Shown piece by piece: positions 1-11,726 of a stretch of 64,000 nt of DNA. A program made the position numbers and the translations under genes. Numbering within the stretch: the first letter of the stretch is position 1; every line of letters begins with the position of its first letter. The notes below the pieces were generated by a model, which had not been told where the DNA came from, searched no databases, and saw only the letters and a list, made by a program, of their open reading frames with translations. The DNA comes from Ciona intestinalis (lineage: Eukaryota > Chordata > Ascidiacea > Phlebobranchia > Cionidae): contig NC_020173.2 in the NCBI RefSeq assembly GCF_000224145.3, forward strand, positions 253,001-317,000, read 5' to 3'.

Positions 1-276
1 AGAACTTTTTAAAATTTTAAAGTACAAAATTTAAAAAACTCTTAAAATTCCATCATGAAACGCAAAAACAAGTAAAACCAACACATATTAAACATTGTTT
101 AATAAAACGTAAGTCTGGTTTGTCCTCCCTTGCTCCCAGGCACTCTCTCATATGTTAACATTTTTCTTTTTGCGTGTGGAGTCATGATAGCGGTTTGTGA
201 AAACCTCTTACAGTTGTCTACTTCTGTAAAATCAGTAACAGGATGATATTCATTGAATGTTAAACAGTAACCATAC

Positions 277-3200
277 CTTGAATATCATGCTTCAATAAAT
301 TATGTGCCTGTTGAAATGGTCTGGCAATTCCAACATGTAAACTTCCACTTGAACCTGAACTAGGAGTAGCATTTATACCTCTGTCATAGTTTACAGGTGG
401 AACAACCTGTTGTGTATTGGGCTCAATATTACAAAGCAAGCAGAATGTTTAGCGATATTTCTTTACCAGATTTTGTAAATATTGTGAGCAGTTTCCATTT
501 GTCTCAACATTGGCAGAAAAACCCCGTTTTCTGAAATAAACAACCAAATGGATTACGCATGTAATTAATGAAGTGCATACTGGACAAACTTACAACTTTC
601 CATCACCAACTTATATGTTCGTAACCAACAGTTCATAATGTTCGGACATATTTATTATTTTTCTGTTTATCACTCATAAAATGGCAATATTTTCTGGGCA
701 CACAAAACAAACGCTATACAACAAAATGAAAGTACTTGCTTGCCATACCCAAAAGTAACTGGTGGCTTGTGAGAAATATCTTGTGTTTGGTTGAAATCTA
801 AAAATGTAATTTACAATATCAATCCAATGAATGTGATGTGACTACATCCAATGAATGTGACTACTCGTTAAACTTACACTCATTGTAATACGTTTCTTTC
901 TCATCACTTGAATGACTGCTGTTTACATATTGGTTTAACTTTATTTTTGCTTGCTCCATTACATTTGAAACGTCATCATAGTTAGATCTATCAACTGCAT
1001 CAATAATCATTCATGTTCTATTATTTATTAAGCAAACAAATAACTAAACTTTATACATAATTTGTTGCTACCGGAATCACTAAGAAAATAAAACAGGTGT
1101 TTTATTATTTCAGTTTGGTTTTAACTCTTCCATGCTGTGTTCAAGTTGGCATTTAGCCAAAACAAACACTGTTTTTGAATACCATCTTATAAGATAATAC
1201 ATTCTTACTTATTGGTTTCTTTATTCGACACATTCCAATATTCCCAACAATACCTGGTTTATATTGAGTGAGATTCATCACTTCCTCACATTGCGTGGTC
1301 ATGGATGAAGGGAGCTTGGAATTCAAACTCATCCAGATATCCTGTGGTATAACAACACTGTTGAATTGAATATAACTTGTTTATGGTGTGCTGGGGCAAT
1401 GACAGTCACTATATATTTTATGCCATACACTCTGTGTCATTTTGGGTGATTATTTTTCTCCATGGTTGATATTTATCCTTAGTAGGGTGCAAGTTATAAC
1501 ATGGTGTCTTCATAGGCTGACTAAGTTCAAATCAATCCAACACACTTTTAATAATCTGTTAGGAATCCAAGAAAAGTTGTTGGACAATTCTTCCATATTC
1601 ATGTTACATATCTGCTGTACATTGAAATACTTGAGCATGAGTTGTGCATTGAATGCATTGACAGCTGGGATGTTTATTAGAAATAATTCACTTTCATTAG
1701 CAGTTGAATGTAACCAAGACCTGGAACAAATGTTTGCAAATATATTAGAAAAGTGGCCTCTAACTTTTTTTTACGCGAACCCAATTTTTAAAACAACTGC
1801 AACCGGTATTTGTACGAAAAAACAACTTTTTTTGAAACACAGACAATTTTTTGCTGCCATGTCTGTATTAAAATAATTTATGCTTTGTAGTTAACTAACT
1901 AACTGTACAGAAAAATGCAAGTGACCCGAGTTTAATCAGTCTTACTGCAAAACTTTTGCTGTTTGGTCATAATTTTTAATATGACGATAAATGGGTTTCA
2001 CTGTGAGGCATCCTGCAAGCTGAAAAAATACAGTAATGATTGCGAACTAGAACAAAACAAATTTTGTTTTGATATTTTTTCAAAACCATTTTTGTAATGT
2101 CACTGAATTTATAGTCTGTTGCGGCGACCCCGGAATACGTTTAGGCGACCCCAGGGTTCAGGGTCGCAACCCACGTGTTGGGGACCACTGTGCTAGAACA
2201 ATGTATACAAGATTATGAGAGTATAAGCGACGGTGTGACTCATTTGCCCCATAACCACACGATACAGGCTCCATGCTTCCAGCACTCCGGCGTGTGTTCG
2301 TGGCATGGACACTTAATGGTAATTGTAACTCCTAAGCTCTAGGTATACCAAACAGGATACTCATGATACAATGTCTGACGCCACCCTTCAAGAAGGATAA
2401 ACAACTGACAATAAGACATACATATAATGCAATACCTATTAGCACTACATATTGATTTACACATTACCAAAACATGAATGAATGTAACTTACTTTATTCT
2501 TGCGCGACCGGAAAACGACAGTTATAACATGGGTGTTCATACACTCTTGCCAGCTTACAAGTTACCATGTATGTAACTTTATAAGTGATTATTTTTTTTA
2601 GATTTTTGGATTTTTTAATTTTTTACGTATGGATGTTAATTTTGACAATCCATTAATGACCACCGGGTTGGAGCAATTGTGGTTAAGTGCCCAAGCACAC
2701 TTACTCCAACACTGGTAGCAGCAACAAGTACTTCTGGGTTAGAGGCAGGCGCGCTAACCACTTTGCCACGGCGCCGGATAAATTATTAATTACCACTAGT
2801 AAAATTACCTGTCACTTAAATCACTTTGTTCATCAACAAAACTTGATAACTTGGCTTTCTTACACATGTTTTCAAGAGTTTTCGCAAAACATTCCATTTC
2901 ATAACAACATAGAACAGATAACTAAACAAAATGGTGAGATTACTTTTCTTTTACCTTATTTTTTATGAACCAATTAACCTTGAAGTCGACTACACTGGAC
3001 TGAAAATGATTGACAGCTGCTTGTAGCCAAGCATAGTTAGTAAAGAACACCTCAGGTATCTGATCACTGGGGAGTAAGAAACAGTGTATGAGAGTTCTAA
3101 GCTATATGTTACTGGACAATGTTAATAAAGCAATTGCAATAATAAATTGAAAACTTACAAGTTATATACATGAAATGGGGCAATGATGACATAACAACAT

Positions 3201-6200
3201 GTCATCTGTTGGTGCAATAATAGAAGGCGTGATAAAATGCTTTTGATAATTTCACCACCTGTTAAAATTAATTTACGTTTCAATAGAAATGATGAATGAA
3301 TGTAACTTACATTATTCTCGCGTGGCAGGAATACGACAGTCGTTATCACACGGGTTTAACACCTCGTGCCAGCTTTCGAGTTACCATGTATGTTACTTTG
3401 TGGGTAATTATTTTTTGGGGATTTTTCCATTTTTTTATGTATGGTTGATAATTTAGANNNNNNNNNNNNNNNNNNNNNNNNNNNNNNNNNNNNNNNNNNN
3501 NNNNNNNATGAATGAATGTAACTTACTTTATCCTTGCGTGGCTGGAAAACGACAGTCGTTATCACACGGTTTAACACCTCGTGCCAGCTTACGAGTTGCC
3601 ATGTATGTTACTTTGTGGGTGATTATTATTTTTGAATTTTTTAATTTTTTTATGTATGGCTTATAATTTGGACAACCCATTAGTGCCACTCGGTTGAAGC
3701 AATTGTCGTTAAGTGTCTTGCCCAAGGACACATACGCCCACAATGATAGCAGCGACAAGCCTTGAACCCATTACCTATGGTTACAGGCAGGCGCGATAAC
3801 CATTACCTATGGTTACAGGCAGGCGCGATACGCCACGGCGCCGGACAAAATTTTTATTCGTATGCATGACATTTTGGACAACCTAATAATAGTGACCAGT
3901 AGATTGGGGCAATTACTACACAAGGTCTTAAACTTAGAACAGGACATCATATCCTACAGCACTTACAAGTTACCAGATGTGCAACACAATTACTAATATA
4001 AACATCAAGCAATAAACATACCTTTCAAATATACTTAATACATCTTGATGTGTTAGATCATGTGCATCAACATTAACAGCAACAACATTAAATGGAATCT
4101 CTTTTGTGGAAAGTTCTTTTAAACATCTTGTTAGTTTAGAGAACAAATATCTACAATTTGTAGCAGAAATAATCAGAATCTTTTGTTGGTGAATTCGATT
4201 CTTTTTCTTCTTCTTTTCCATCCAGTTTAAAATGGTTGCTTTGACAGTGTTTAACTTAGGGTGAGTGCAGGATTCCTATGATGATAAACATTTGTACAAT
4301 GATCAAATACATTTGTACACACGCAGCTTACCTTTGCAGCGGAATGACTAAGAATATGTTTCATACTTTGTAACAATGATTGAACAAACGCTTGATATTC
4401 ATACACAAGTGACCACTTAGTAAAAGGTGCTTCATGTTCCAGCTGGTACAGCATGTTGTGCAGATAAGCTACAATATTAAAACATGGTATTTAAAGCTAG
4501 ATTACAAATTAGGTTTCACTTATTCAACCAGAAATGTCTTTAACATAAACCTGGAAGTCACATATGTGCTACTTCACTGTTTAAGATGTATGATACTATG
4601 TTTGTTTTGATATATAAGATTTAAAATTTCTGTTTTATTTAATTTATTTAAACAATATAACTGTTTTAGTAGGTACATAAATGATCATATAGCCGTAAAA
4701 CATAACAAGAATAAACAAGGAAGCAATGTTTATTACAGATAACTTACCAAATGCAGTGACATGACTAACATGAATAAGAAGATAATATGTATTAACCATT
4801 CCATGTAATATATTGCACATGCATATATATTTAGGATCAACTACTGCTTCCCTTATTTGTTGTAAATCCTGCAATTAACATTTAAGATAAAAATACTGTT
4901 ACTATTTAGCATGAATGTAAAAGAGCCGTTTCAGCAAAATTAATAAAAGCAACCTGAACAGAAAGTCAAAACATCACACACAAAATAAATTTGCGAAAAG
5001 CTGTTTTAGGTTTGGACATTAAAATATCGAATCAACCACTGAGCTCACTTAACTTACCATGTATTGCTTTGTTTGCTGGTTTAGTAAATATCGACTGTCA
5101 GCTCTTTTTATATTTGACAACCTACTTCCATTTTTCAATAAGTTATGTTCAATAAGTCTGCAAAGAAATGGCTGAACTGATTTTTCCAAGTGACAAACAA
5201 TTTCCAAGGTTTTTCCTGCGAAGGATATAAACTTATTTAGGAAATGTAAGTCTGTTTGGCCAAGAATAAATAATCACCCACAAAGTTGAAGGTGGTAACT
5301 TGTAAGCAGCATGAGATGTACGAAACAAAATACCTATGTTATTACTTTGCCATAATTTGACAGTTATTGAATTGTTTTACCAGTGATGCAACTTTCTATC
5401 ACTTTTGATTTCTTCCTCTCAGATAAAACAGGATTGCCGACAATAAATGAACCTCCCCATGCAGATGGATATTCCTTACTTCTTACTTGTACTGCAGCTG
5501 CACCACTGTCTGAAATAAACACTATGTTTTAGTAAATTCAGCAAACAATTTGTAATTCATATTTGGAAAAACAAGATACACTTTTCAATTCAAGTTGACA
5601 ATATTTTTTTTAATTTTTTAAATAAAGTAACATAATTACCAGGTTTCTCATTGGTTATTCTTGCAACTTTATCTTTCACTGCAGTTCTCAATTTTTTTAT
5701 TTGCGCTGAATCAATTGTATTCATGGTTTTTACAGCTGCAATTTGTGCCCCTGTAAAATTATAGGAAATATTTTTTATACTAACTTTTCAATATTCTATT
5801 AAGGTTGCCTTCATCAGTATTGCTGCTATCATTGACACATGTCGTTGGGCAAGACACTTAACAACAATGAATTTAACTCAGTGGTCACAATCACCCGAAA
5901 AGATGTGCAGCTCGCAAGCTGCCACGAGGTGTATGAAACAAAACACCTATGTTATAACGACTGTCGCTTTCCCACCAAGCAAGGAAAATTTTGTTTCACT
6001 CTAATATCATATCGGGCAGTAACAGTTTACATAATATAAACAACTGTACCTGCTCTAAGCTCTTGGTCAGAGGCTTGTTCACCTCTTAATTGTAAATAAC
6101 GTGCAACAAAGTTTGTATCAGCTGCAATTTCATTCGACTTGGTAGACACATTGTTATATGTTGGTGGGGTTTCTACATTTCTATCTTCTATTAATTCCTG

Positions 6201-9200
6201 TTATTATTTAAAACAAACATATATATATTTAAGATTTCATGGAGCTTTTAAATATGAACAGATCTTCTTCAATTACTGTTGGGGCCGTAATAATGCTATG
6301 ATCAACCAAGGACAGTAACATGTAGAACTAATCAATCAAATTAAAAGAGATTGAATAGAAAAGCAGAGGTTTTGGTGTAACCTTTACTATGAGAATATAG
6401 TAATATTAATACAGGAATCACCTGTAATAGCAACCAACCTTGTTTATGTTTAAACCACCAACATAATTGTCAACATTAACAGAATAATTAGCATTACTTT
6501 CTCCTGTACCACCATCTATGCTTTCCAAACCACTATTTGCTGCATCATCTTGTAATGTTTCTGATCATACAATATAATTGGTTAAAGTTACAAATTAAAA
6601 GTAATACAGTATATATATACCATATGTATATGATATGCAGCACTGGTATTGAATTAAGTCCAGATTGCAATTAAATACATGTAAAAATTTTCCAATATTT
6701 TTATCAAAAGCACGTTTTAACAACTGTCAGTTCTCTGTTTAAAACGCAACTTTGCAAGTAATTAATTTTTTAAGTTTTTTTTTCTTTGTGTGATTGACAT
6801 TAAAAACAGTAGTGATCACTAGGTTAAAGCAATGTTTATAAGTTACATATGCCAATCAGTGTCCGGGCATTAAATTTGTACGATCAGCAACAGCGGCATA
6901 CCGGTGCGCATCCATGAAAAATTACTTAAAAAATAAAGCACACCTGAGTTAATTAAGTTAAGTTGGCGGGAAAGAAATAATTCCGAACTAAATTTCAACC
7001 CACAGAAAGTATGGGACAAATCACAGGGAGTTATTGCTTGAAATTGTAACACTTTTCTTAGTTGAAAAGTTTTGTCCGCCACATGTGACACTGGATCCCA
7101 GGGTAGTGCAATGTCAGAAGCATCATGTATTGGAATGCATTTAAAACATTGCTGACAATCGGGTACGTATTCCATTTTCAATTTACAATTTCTAGAAACT
7201 ATATTTGGTTCTAAAAAATAAAATGATAAAAAAACATTTGAGAAAACAAAGGATTTACATTTACGTACTAAGTTCACATTCTGTATTGTATATATTTATA
7301 TATATAAGAAAATTGAACATGTCTGGAATGACATATAAAATGCATTTCAGGTACAAAATTGCTACAAAAGTTCATCTCTGCAAGCATGTACACATATTTT
7401 AAGCAACCAAACAAATAGTGAGCAGTATATGTTTAGTGTATGGCAGTATGACACTGTGTTGTTTATATACATGTAGTTTAGGATTTTAAGAATGAAATGT
7501 ATTACATTTAATGTAATATATAGTAGGGTGGGGGAAGATGGGACACCTTTTTATTTAGTTTTCTCTTTCCATTTGGTAGAAAACAAAGAACATTCAATGA
7601 ATTATAAAATCGTATCCTCACGACTTTCACACACGACACCGTTGTTAATTGTTTAAAACGCGATCAGGCTATCTGAATAATATGTATTAAAGGTGTCCCA
7701 TCTTCCCCCACCCTACTATAAGTTAAATGTTTCATTACTGTGCACAAAAGGAAAATGCATTTAAATAAACAGGTTACCCTGAATCATAAGTTTAAGCACT
7801 GAAGAATCTTTCCACATAATTGGATATTTTTCCACTTCCATAACATTACATTCACTTACTTTATTACCAAACCTGTGAATCATAAAACTTGGTTACTACA
7901 AACTGGACCACAACATTTAAGAATAAAACTATTACTCTGCAATATCTGTGTCTTCAGCTTCCAAACGCAAAGTATGATGAGCTGTAGTGAAGCAGTCATA
8001 TTGGTTTTGAAGTCCAATCATGATACTGTCCATATACCAGCTGTCTTTATGTAAAACTTCAAATTTTGCTAAATAATATTTAATAAATAGGCAAAACTAA
8101 TCGATATTTAACATGTTTTGTTTTATAAAATGAATAGGTGTAGCTTACTATATACCGGCAAAACTTTATATGATTATGATAATTTGTATGTTCTTATGTG
8201 GCATAGACAATAAAAGTTAATCATTACATTACACATCCTATGTGTTGAACTCATATGCTAGTCATGCCCACTTATAGGTTACCAAGTATGCAACTTTGTG
8301 TGAACCCTTCTGTTTTTCATTTCATTTATATATATATATATATATATACGAAATATATATAATTTTTTCAGGTATATATATATCTATATATCAAATTTGA
8401 TATAAAGTAATACTGTTGTGCATACCAGTGCACTTTCTCCAGTGACTTGAAGTCAGTAAGCTACCATACAGCCTTTAATTTAGACCAAAGTGAAACTTGA
8501 TTTAGGTCAGAAAATATCACACTTACAGTCATGGCAAAGTAGTGACAGAAAAGAATCATTTTCTTTATCGTATGTTTCAAATAAATATTCATCAAGTTTG
8601 GTTTGGATTTGCTTCAAATTCAAGCGCACATCTTCTGTACATTTCGTCACCAAAATTTCTAAATTCTGATAAAAACATTCATGTTGAAGTTGAAAATTAT
8701 AAATCAAATCAAGTACAACATGTTTTGTTTTGTCTTCTGTGTATAATTAAATATATATATATATACATATAAATTATTTTTTACCCACCAACAAAAAAAT
8801 AAGTATCATTAAATAAAATATATATATATGTGTAAATTTTCTTACTAATACTAGGTAATCCTTTGGCTGGTGGCCACCTGAAATTTTGGTTTCAAAATGT
8901 TCCTTAGGTCTCACTGATACCCACTGTATAATTTTTTTTTAAAAACTCGGGCGTTCGTGTCGAAAATTAACTTTGAAAGTGCGCAAAATCGTGCTGCGTC
9001 ACCGCATTTTTCACACCAGCCGTTATGAATTAAACCAGGGTTGGAATATTACGCCATAGAATGCCGTATTGTTACGTTTGATTCCTATGTTAAAAGTGGG
9101 TATCAGTGAGACCTAAGGAACATTTTGAAACCAAAATTTCAGGTGGCCACCAGCTAAAGGATTACCCTAATACTATACCTACATTCATACTACATTCATC

Positions 9201-10048
9201 AAATGGTTGCATGACAAAAAAATCTTGAAGCATAGTTGAGCAATTTATTCTTTTTGTTCCATTGTTTATAGATAACAGCAACTGATTTTCCAATTCAAAC
9301 TGTTGTGCATCGTAATTGTAACTCTGTCCATAATATTGCATGAAATGATTGACATCACTTTTTTCTTGCACAAATGTAGGTAGCTTATCCAATTCCTTCA
9401 TTTGATTTTTCATCTTAAACATAGCAATACTTGGATCCGGTACCATTTCTTTTTTCAACTTAGAAATCATGTTTGATAAAAGTGGTAAGCAGTGTGTGAA
9501 AGTTGTTGCACAAGCTAATTCACCAATGGAATATTCATCGCTAGCAATCATCTGAGGATAGCTGAACAGGTCAACATGCGACAAATTCTGGACTGGTGTC
9601 CCAGCTTTGCCAATGTTAGAAGCTTTAGTAAAACACAACTTATCAACCACATCCTGTGATGTGGGGTCAGAATTTGGAATAACTTCTTCAACTAAGTTTG
9701 AGTTGAAATAATATTGGATTCCATTAAAATTTAGGTAACGATTTTCATTTGTTGCACTTGGCATAATTGAGGATATGGATTGACCAACTTTCAGTATAAG
9801 ATCTCCAACGTTGAGTGATGGGCAGCCTGGTAAACAAATATATTGGACCAAAAAATACATACTGTTTTTATAAAATGTATAATGAACTGCAGTTTACCTT
9901 TACTCCATGGGTGACGATACGCACTATTCTCCACAGCAATAGTGTCCATAGGATCATGGAACATGACCGGTACAATCATTCTCGCACGGTTTGCTTGTTT
10001 ACGACATAAGCTGTCGTCAAGATAGTTCAATGCCAGATAACGAGGCAT
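277..10048 (-). CDS. Large multi-exon gene, unidentified (weak SHOC1/ZIP2-like guess); 3' end outside window
   Basis: Twenty exons in continuous phase: 9898-10048, 9179-9826, 8527-8736, 7936-8068, 7778-7872, 6944-7210, 6439-6560, 6050-6197, 5640-5750, 5381-5509, 5058-5215, 4748-4868, 4332-4468, 4022-4275, 2979-3066, 1209-1341, 878-994, 749-797, 467-530, 277-421. They encode at least 1093 residues; the last ends in a donor, so the gene continues left. The start is the ATG at 10048 ([14 protein letters not shown]), the first in frame. The product looks soluble, with no signal peptide or clear membrane segment. A middle part (about residues 790-900) has a basic linker EKKKKKNR followed by [10 protein letters not shown] and [12 protein letters not shown], resembling a Rossmann-like strand-helix alternation of helicase or XPF-like folds. 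Size, a short MPRY-type start and this region made me think of the meiotic XPF-like protein SHOC1, but I recognise no diagnostic motif. Exon structure is well supported; identity is not. The exon 6 donor (GTGTGC) is the least certain. Confidence 0.7.
2110..2190. mobile_element. hAT-like terminus (remnant)
   Basis: GGGTCGCAACCCACGTGTTG followed by GGGACCACTG is a typical hAT right end. No matching left end was found, so this is probably a truncated copy in an intron of the left-end gene. Confidence 0.45.
2474..2778 (-). repeat. tRNA-headed SINE, near full length
   Basis: On the minus strand: GGCGCCGTGGC head, RNA polymerase III A- and B-box-like stretches (GGTTAGCGC; here a diverged B box), a body with the conserved CTTAAC, CACTAATGG and CACCCACAAAGTAAC blocks, and an ATTCATT tail. 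It resembles the composite SINE described from Ciona (I recall the name Cics-1; unverified). It lies in an intron of the left-end gene. Several other copies in the window share these blocks. Confidence 0.75.
3287..3846 (-). repeat. Two parallel SINE copies split by the assembly gap
   Basis: A tail-side part (3287-3457) and a near-complete copy (3508-3846) in the same orientation on either side of the N run. In the second copy, a ~22-base stretch near the head (about 3784-3828) is repeated in tandem. Confidence 0.7.
3458..3507. other. Assembly gap (50 N)
   Basis: Fifty N between two parallel SINE copies. The repeat on both sides is the likely cause, so the true gap size is unknown. Confidence 0.99.
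5822..6005 (+). repeat. SINE fragment (body and tail)
   Basis: Plus-strand SINE body (GGGCAAGACACTTAACA, CAGTGGTCAC) and tail (CACGAGGTGTATGAAAC, TAACGACTGTCG), headless and with an internal deletion. It lies in an intron of the left-end gene. Confidence 0.65.
7521..7718. mobile_element. ~198-bp TIR MITE, intact copy
   Basis: Terminal inverted repeats of about 30 bases (TAGTAGGGTGGGGGAAGATG at one end and its reverse complement at the other), flanked by TA. It has no coding capacity. It is the best copy of a family also at 10313, 23718, 28993 and 36525. TA flanks suggest a Tc1/mariner-like mobiliser, but the TIR/TSD border is ambiguous because the ends are TATA-rich. Confidence 0.8.
8854..9166. 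mobile_element. 313-bp MITE with long TIRs and 9-bp target duplication (Mutator-like)
   Basis: Inverted repeats of more than 60 bases start GGTAATCCTTTAGCTGGTGG and run past GGTCTCACTGATACCCACT on both ends. CTAATACTA is present directly on both sides (8845-8853 and 9167-9175). A 9-bp duplication with long TIRs fits a non-autonomous Mutator-like element. The insertion lies in the second intron of the left-end gene, next to the donor. Confidence 0.8.
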
Positions 10049-10312
10049 ATTAAGGCGCAAAATAAAATGAACAGTTTTTAAAAATTGCTGTTAAAGAAAC
10101 TGACTTTTATAAAAAAAAAAAAACAGTTCATATAATTATGTTATCAATAGGAGCATATTCTTTTTTACTAATCTGCAACGTTGGCCAAAATAAAATTAAC
10201 TGCAAAGCAGACGACAGTTCCAATGGCGCCACGGGATGGCAGAAAAGGAAATAGATAAACAAGAGATCCCATATCTAATGAATGAGCACGTTTTAAACTA
10301 ATTAGCATAATA

Positions 10313-10410
10313 TAGTAGAGTCGGGGAAGATAGGACACTTTTAACACATAATATCTAAATAGCCTGTTTCCGCTATGTAAAGTGCATGAGGAAAGTAATT
10401 GTTAATTAAT
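10313..10410. mobile_element. Truncated copy of the ~198-bp TIR MITE
   Basis: Begins TAGTAGAGTCGGGGAAGATA, continues with the family's internal CACATAATATCTAA, then loses similarity; no second TIR is found. Confidence 0.6.
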
Positions 10411-10652
10411 CGCTCACTGTGCGGTTTAAATCTGAAAATTCAGTCCAAAAATTATAAATATATATTATGATTTGATTTAAATCAAGAGATTAAAGAAGAA
10501 TGCTAGAATTAAGAATTGAGATAAGTGCGGAAAATAGTTTTGCAAAAAACAACCACAACAAGAACAAGAACAAGAACAACTGTTCGACGAAAAAGGGTCT
10601 ATATGACCACTAACGTGCTCAATATGACTAACGCGTTTAAAATGAAAGAATG

Positions 10653-10800
10653 TGAATGAATAAATGTAACTTACTTTATTCTCGCGTAGCCGGAATACGA
10701 CAGTCGTTATACCACGTGTGTTCATACACCTCGTGCCAGCCAACGTCGGTGCCAGCTTACGAGTTACCAAGTATGTTACTTTGTGGGTGATTATTTTCAG
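10653..10800 (-). repeat. SINE fragment (tail half)
   Basis: Minus-strand SINE tail with TTACTTTATTCTCGCG and ACGACAGTCGTTAT blocks and a short local duplication of the GTGCCAGC stretch. It lies upstream of the left-end gene. Confidence 0.65.
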
Positions 10801-10829
10801 CGTGACCTCTTTGAGCGTGACCCCCAGAT

Positions 10830-11361
10830 CTGTGGTATGACCACTTACGCGCATACGTGAAAAGGCAAATATCCAACCAAGCACCTGCAGGCTAAAGAAT
10901 GAAGGGGACAATCGCTATTATGACGCAAATAACCACCGTGTAAATTGCTATTATGTCGTAATTAATAGCCAATCGCTATTATGATGCATTGTGTCACGTG
11001 TGAATCCCTACCGTTTCGTAAGAAACATGCTGCTTGACTGAGGAAAACATAGTAAATATACAGCAGTGCTACTTGTGGAACCTATTTGTTTTTACCCCGT
11101 TTAATTGACAAATGACATCTATTTTACACGCAACTTTAAGAAAGGCAGTGCCAAGTTTGTGTTGCGAATTTCCGCCGAAAGAAAGACGTTTGCTTGCGGC
11201 CCTTAGTTTAATTATTAAGTTATTTACGAGTCTTGTAGTTGTTTAGTAATTAGGTGATACAACCATAGTACTATATAAGAGAGAGTACTATGGTACGACA
11301 ACGTTGCATGAACCCAAAAGTGGTACGTGAGTAGATAAAGTTTGGGAACCACTGGGCTACA
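10830..11361. mobile_element. Partial hAT-like non-autonomous element
   Basis: Ends in GTTTGGGAACCACTG (to about 11358), a hAT-type terminus, and contains the CGCTATTATGACGCAAATAA / TTGCTATTATGTCGTAAT repeats shared with the elements at 14943 and 21886. I could not find a matching left end or target duplication; a SINE lies just to the left. Confidence 0.5.
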
Positions 11362-11427
11362 GACACTTATGTGATCTTTGACAAAGACACTGAATCGAAT
11401 ATATTATCGGAACGAATTTATTACGAC

Positions 11428-11560
11428 ACCGGCGCTGTAGCACAGTTGGTTAGCACGACTGCCTTTGTCCCAGATGTAGTGGATTGGATTCAAGGCTCTT
11501 TTCTGGTACCATTGGGGGCGTGTCCTTAAGCAATATACGAGGCTAGCACATATTATATGA
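11428..11560 (+). repeat. SINE head fragment
   Basis: ACCGGCGCTGTAGCACAGTT followed by GGTTAGCACGACTGCCT and a B-box-like GATTCAAGGCTC, then the SINE body start (GTGTCCTTAAGCAA). It is a diverged copy 3' of the aminopeptidase gene. Confidence 0.55.
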
Positions 11561-11632
11561 CCACGGGCCCAGAATACATCCCAATCAAATTTTATTCAAA
11601 GTAGTAAATTTTAACTTCGATAAAAATCAAAC

Positions 11633-11638
11633 TTTATT
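11633..11638 (-). terminator. Polyadenylation signal of the aminopeptidase gene
   Basis: TTTATT on the plus strand reads AATAAA on the minus strand, about 90 bases past the aminopeptidase stop codon at 11727-11729. Position and sequence fit a canonical poly(A) signal. Confidence 0.6.
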
Positions 11639-11726
11639 AATAATGATAATTGCGCTAGTAACATACACTGAAAACACACCTACGTTTCAATTGAAAACAC
11701 AACATGCAGAAATATATCATCAGTCA

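Larger units (their letters stand above)
10049..11632. other. Intergenic region between the left-end gene and the aminopeptidase gene
   Basis: Holds the 5' flank of the left-end gene and the 3' flank of the aminopeptidase gene. Nearly all recognisable content is repeat: a truncated MITE, two SINE pieces and a partial hAT-like element. I saw no coding exon. Confidence 0.6.

Noticed and set aside
1442-1876. 144-codon plus-strand open frame
   Set aside because: It lies in an intron of the minus-strand left-end gene and has no start context, recognised family, or flanking exon; a chance frame is more likely, though it is long for AT-rich DNA.
8325-8830. Several (AT)n runs as possible regulatory or fragile sites
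   Set aside because: Ordinary dinucleotide microsatellites in AT-rich introns.
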